From: Candidatus Berkelbacteria bacterium
GTDB lineage: Bacteria; Patescibacteriota; UBA1384; JAHJRZ01
Length of the DNA stretch: 15,839 bases
Reading direction: 5' to 3'
Assembly: GCA_026397195.1 (NCBI GenBank)
Contig: JAPLVI010000071.1
Span: 1 to 15,839 of the forward strand
Shown one piece after another: positions 14,283 through 15,839 of this stretch. A program made the translations under genes and the position numbers. The notes beneath the pieces were generated by a model. That model was given only the letters and a program-made list of their open reading frames with translations, was not told where the DNA came from and searched no databases. Each line of letters begins with the position of its first letter. The stretch's first letter is position 1.

Positions 14283-14305
14283 TCCACCGAAAGGGGGTGT
14301 GCCTT

Positions 14306-14998
14306 TTGGACATCTGTGGGAGTTGCTCGTCTTCTCCTCCACCTTTGATTGGGTCAGCTGGCCCAATCTTGGGCATCCTGGAGCGGCAGTCTGCCGGCTT
14401 AAGGTTGACGCTGGCAGCACTCGTCTTCGTAGATCCGTCAGAACTTACGCCTGAAGGGTTGCACCCTGGGCTTGAGTTCCTCGACTGGACCTCCGGCGTG
14501 CCGGGCGAGGTCCTTCGGCAGATGATCAACGAAGGCGATGTTGACAAGAGGACAGCTGAGCTCTTTCTTAACCTGATGATCTCGGTGTGGGCTGCCGGCC
14601 ATAGCTCTTCCCCAGGGCTCGTTGTGAGAAGGGAGAGTATTATGCCGGCGGAATTGAGGGAGGACGTTGCGATCTACTGTGTAGACCGTTTCAGTACGCT
14701 CCTCTCCCAACTCATCGAGGACTTGCCGGAGCGTATGGATGCGGCGACAAAGAGGCGCGCTCGCACTCGCTCCCTGCCATTGTTTCCGGGTGAAGTACCC
14801 CCGACAATCGACTGGCGGATGACAAAGGCTGGGAGTGCGAAGTGCCTCTTGATCTTGGGACGGGTGGCTCGCCTTCAACGCTATGCTGGAGTCTGGTTCG
14901 AGATCGAGTTGATGGGTCTAGAAGAATTACTGGGCACAACCCAGCGTCCGCTCCCAGAGCATCCCACGACACGACCACCCGCAGTGAAAACGAGATAA
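14306..14998 (+). CDS. Unrecognised GC-rich protein
   Basis: No family is recognised for this 230-residue frame. TTG 14306 is chosen as start because the SD AAAGGGGG (14290-14297) lies eight bases ahead; the in-frame GTG 14297 overlaps that SD. The N-terminus has a CxxC pair (DICGSCSSSPPP). The rest is predicted mostly helical and soluble, with stretches such as TAELFLNLMISVWAAGH, VDRFSTLLSQLIEDLPERM and AKCLLILGRVARLQRYAGVWFEIELMGLEELLG. There is no signal peptide. Base composition is GC-rich like the MazG-like gene at 12061 and unlike the flanking AT-rich genes, and leader and terminator regions resemble those of that gene. The last 20 residues look less natural, while another frame stays open with coding-like third positions to 15078, so a frameshift near 14930-14990 is possible. 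Confidence 0.65.
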   Translation: MDICGSCSSSPPPLIGSAGPILGILERQSAGLRLTLAALVFVDPSELTPEGLHPGLEFLDWTSGVPGEVLRQMINEGDVDKRTAELFLNLMISVWAAGHSSSPGLVVRRESIMPAELREDVAIYCVDRFSTLLSQLIEDLPERMDAATKRRARTRSLPLFPGEVPPTIDWRMTKAGSAKCLLILGRVARLQRYAGVWFEIELMGLEELLGTTQRPLPEHPTTRPPAVKTR

Positions 14999-15089
14999 CG
15001 GGTGACCCCGTCTTCCGGCAGGTTTGCCGCGACTTGGCGAAAGTCAGAGTAGGCCTCGTCGAGGCACGATCCCTGTAGGCTGCAGGCTG

Positions 15090-15134
15090 TTTGTTCCCAA
15101 CAAAGGGGTGGCTTACCCGCCATCCCCTTTTTTT
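15090..15134 (+). terminator. Terminator of the second GC-rich unit
   Basis: A small hairpin TTTGTT-CCC-AACAAA (15090-15104) runs into the main stem GGGGTGGC (15105-15112) with GCCATCCCC (15119-15127, one bulged T), followed by seven T (15128-15134). Confidence 0.78.
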
Positions 15135-15146
15135 ATGGTAAATAGT

Positions 15147-15165
15147 TTGATTTTTCTCTTATAAA
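15147..15165. repeat. T-rich direct repeat, right copy
   Basis: TTGATTTTTCTCTTATAAA differs from 14200-14218 at one base. Its TTGATT could also serve as a -35 with TAAATT (15170-15175) 17 bases on, giving a promoter for the gene at 15273; both readings are open. Confidence 0.5.
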
Positions 15166-15180
15166 AGGGTAAATTTAGAT

Positions 15181-15255
15181 CAGGTTTTAGCTTACAGCTT
15201 ATAGGTTTTAGGGTTAAGCGTAATACATAATTCATTATTCATTATTCATATTAAT
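15181..15255. repeat. Dispersed AGCTTATAG repeat and ATTCATT direct repeats
   Basis: AGCTTATAGG and TTTTAGGG here are the reverse complement of words in the recA-recX gap (6399-6425). They are followed by three tandem ATTCATT units (15230-15249). It is low-complexity intergenic sequence of the same style as the repeats near ftsK and recA. Confidence 0.5.
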
Positions 15256-15272
15256 TTAGTGATTGGGAGAAA

Positions 15273-15839
15273 ATGAAAAAACAAATGATATTGAAGCCAA
15301 TGAAGTTTGGTTATAGATTGAGAAAATATATTCTTATAACCTATTATTTAGATACACTAAGAGAAAAAGGTAATTTGAATGAGGCAATCTTAGGAATACA
15401 AATGCACGGTGTGGAAAAAATGTTTGATGAATGGAATGAAAAATTCCTTAAACAATCTATCGGCTCCGAGGACAAAAAAAGACTAATAAAATTAACTGAA
15501 GAAAAAAATAAAGAAGAACAAAAAGAATATTTAAAAATTTTATTTAACCAAGCATTGGTAATGGCTTGTGCTGTTTTGGACACATATCTTGACGACTCGA
15601 TTGACGTTATCATCAGTACAAACAAGAAAATTTTAATCGTTCTATCCGATGAAAAGGATATATCAATTCCAGAGATTATTGAGGCAAATAGCTATAAAAA
15701 TATTTTGGACAAAATGAGGTTGAAAGTTTTGGAGAGGTTTGGATATAAGGGGATAGAAGATAGATTGAAAATTTTAAAAAAAATTAATTTAAATTTGGGA
15801 CAAGCCTTGAAGCTTAAAACTCACACAGAAGAAATCCAG
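15273..15839 (+). CDS. Hypothetical protein, 3'-truncated, possibly HEPN-like
   Basis: The frame runs open from ATG 15273 to the window end (189 residues, no stop). GGGAGA at 15265-15270 lies just ahead as a tight SD; ATG 15285 is an alternative start. The protein is helical, Lys/Glu-rich and soluble. A hydrophobic helix near residues 91-112 (FNQALVMACAVLDTYLDDSI) resembles the core helix of HEPN-type and abortive-infection-like domains, and FGYKGIEDRLKILKKIN looks like the segment that in some of these proteins precedes the RNxxxH motif. That motif, if present, would lie beyond the window, so the family is only a suggestion. The gene is AT-rich like the host chromosome and follows the second GC-rich unit. 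Confidence 0.75.
   Translation, partial: MKKQMILKPMKFGYRLRKYILITYYLDTLREKGNLNEAILGIQMHGVEKMFDEWNEKFLKQSIGSEDKKRLIKLTEEKNKEEQKEYLKILFNQALVMACAVLDTYLDDSIDVIISTNKKILIVLSDEKDISIPEIIEANSYKNILDKMRLKVLERFGYKGIEDRLKILKKINLNLGQALKLKTHTEEIQ

Noticed and set aside
14438..14878. Minus-strand frame across the second GC-rich gene
   Set aside because: It has no SD and no recognisable domain, and its direction opposes the promoter and terminator that fit the plus strand.
15230..15249. ATTCATT repeats as a CRISPR or iteron array
   Set aside because: Three contiguous 7-base units with no spacers and no replication gene nearby; simple low-complexity sequence.

Overview
The window looks like a chromosomal segment of an uncultivated, AT-rich bacterium of the Candidate Phyla Radiation (Patescibacteria, probably Parcubacteria- or Microgenomates-like). 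This placement is an inference. It rests on the order rnj-ftsK-(hypothetical)-RodZ-like-recA-recX, on many start sites without Shine-Dalgarno (SD) sequences, on low-complexity AT-rich inverted repeats between genes, and on small palindromic elements with the core CGCCAGAGGCG. TGA is used as a stop (ftsK), so the code is not the recoded SR1/Gracilibacteria type.

Region 1 (1-7055) is the information-processing core: RNase J cut by the window edge, an FtsK translocase that has lost its Walker B segment, an unknown soluble protein between inverted repeats, a RodZ-like membrane-anchored HTH protein, RecA and its modulator RecX. Region 2 (7082-7841) holds two small membrane proteins. The second (DUF4870/Tic20-like) is preceded by a compact nested inverted repeat that folds as a three-way junction against its ribosome-binding site and is followed by a strong terminator. 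Region 3 (7872-11984) is a probable operon of pyruvate kinase, PEP synthase and a Nudix hydrolase, with overlapping or closely spaced genes and a terminator inside the end of the Nudix gene. These enzymes set the direction of flux between PEP and pyruvate.

Region 4 (about 12000-15839) is accessory. Two visibly GC-rich single-gene units, a tandem MazG-like protein with two zinc-knuckle motifs (12061-12795) and an unrecognised protein (14306-14998), stand out from AT-rich surroundings. They share a leader pattern and a block just before the terminator. T-rich near-repeats lie beside both. Between them lie tRNA-Ser(GGA) and an AT-rich pair encoding an exported, membrane-anchored protein and a multi-pass membrane protein. 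The window ends inside an AT-rich gene of unclear function, possibly HEPN-like.

Three patterns deserve most attention. First, palindromic elements sit directly behind the 3' ends of rnj and the tRNA gene, and each is followed by a near-copy of that 3' end. Second, the two GC-rich units have related flanks. Third, FtsK carries an in-frame loss of its Walker B motif.
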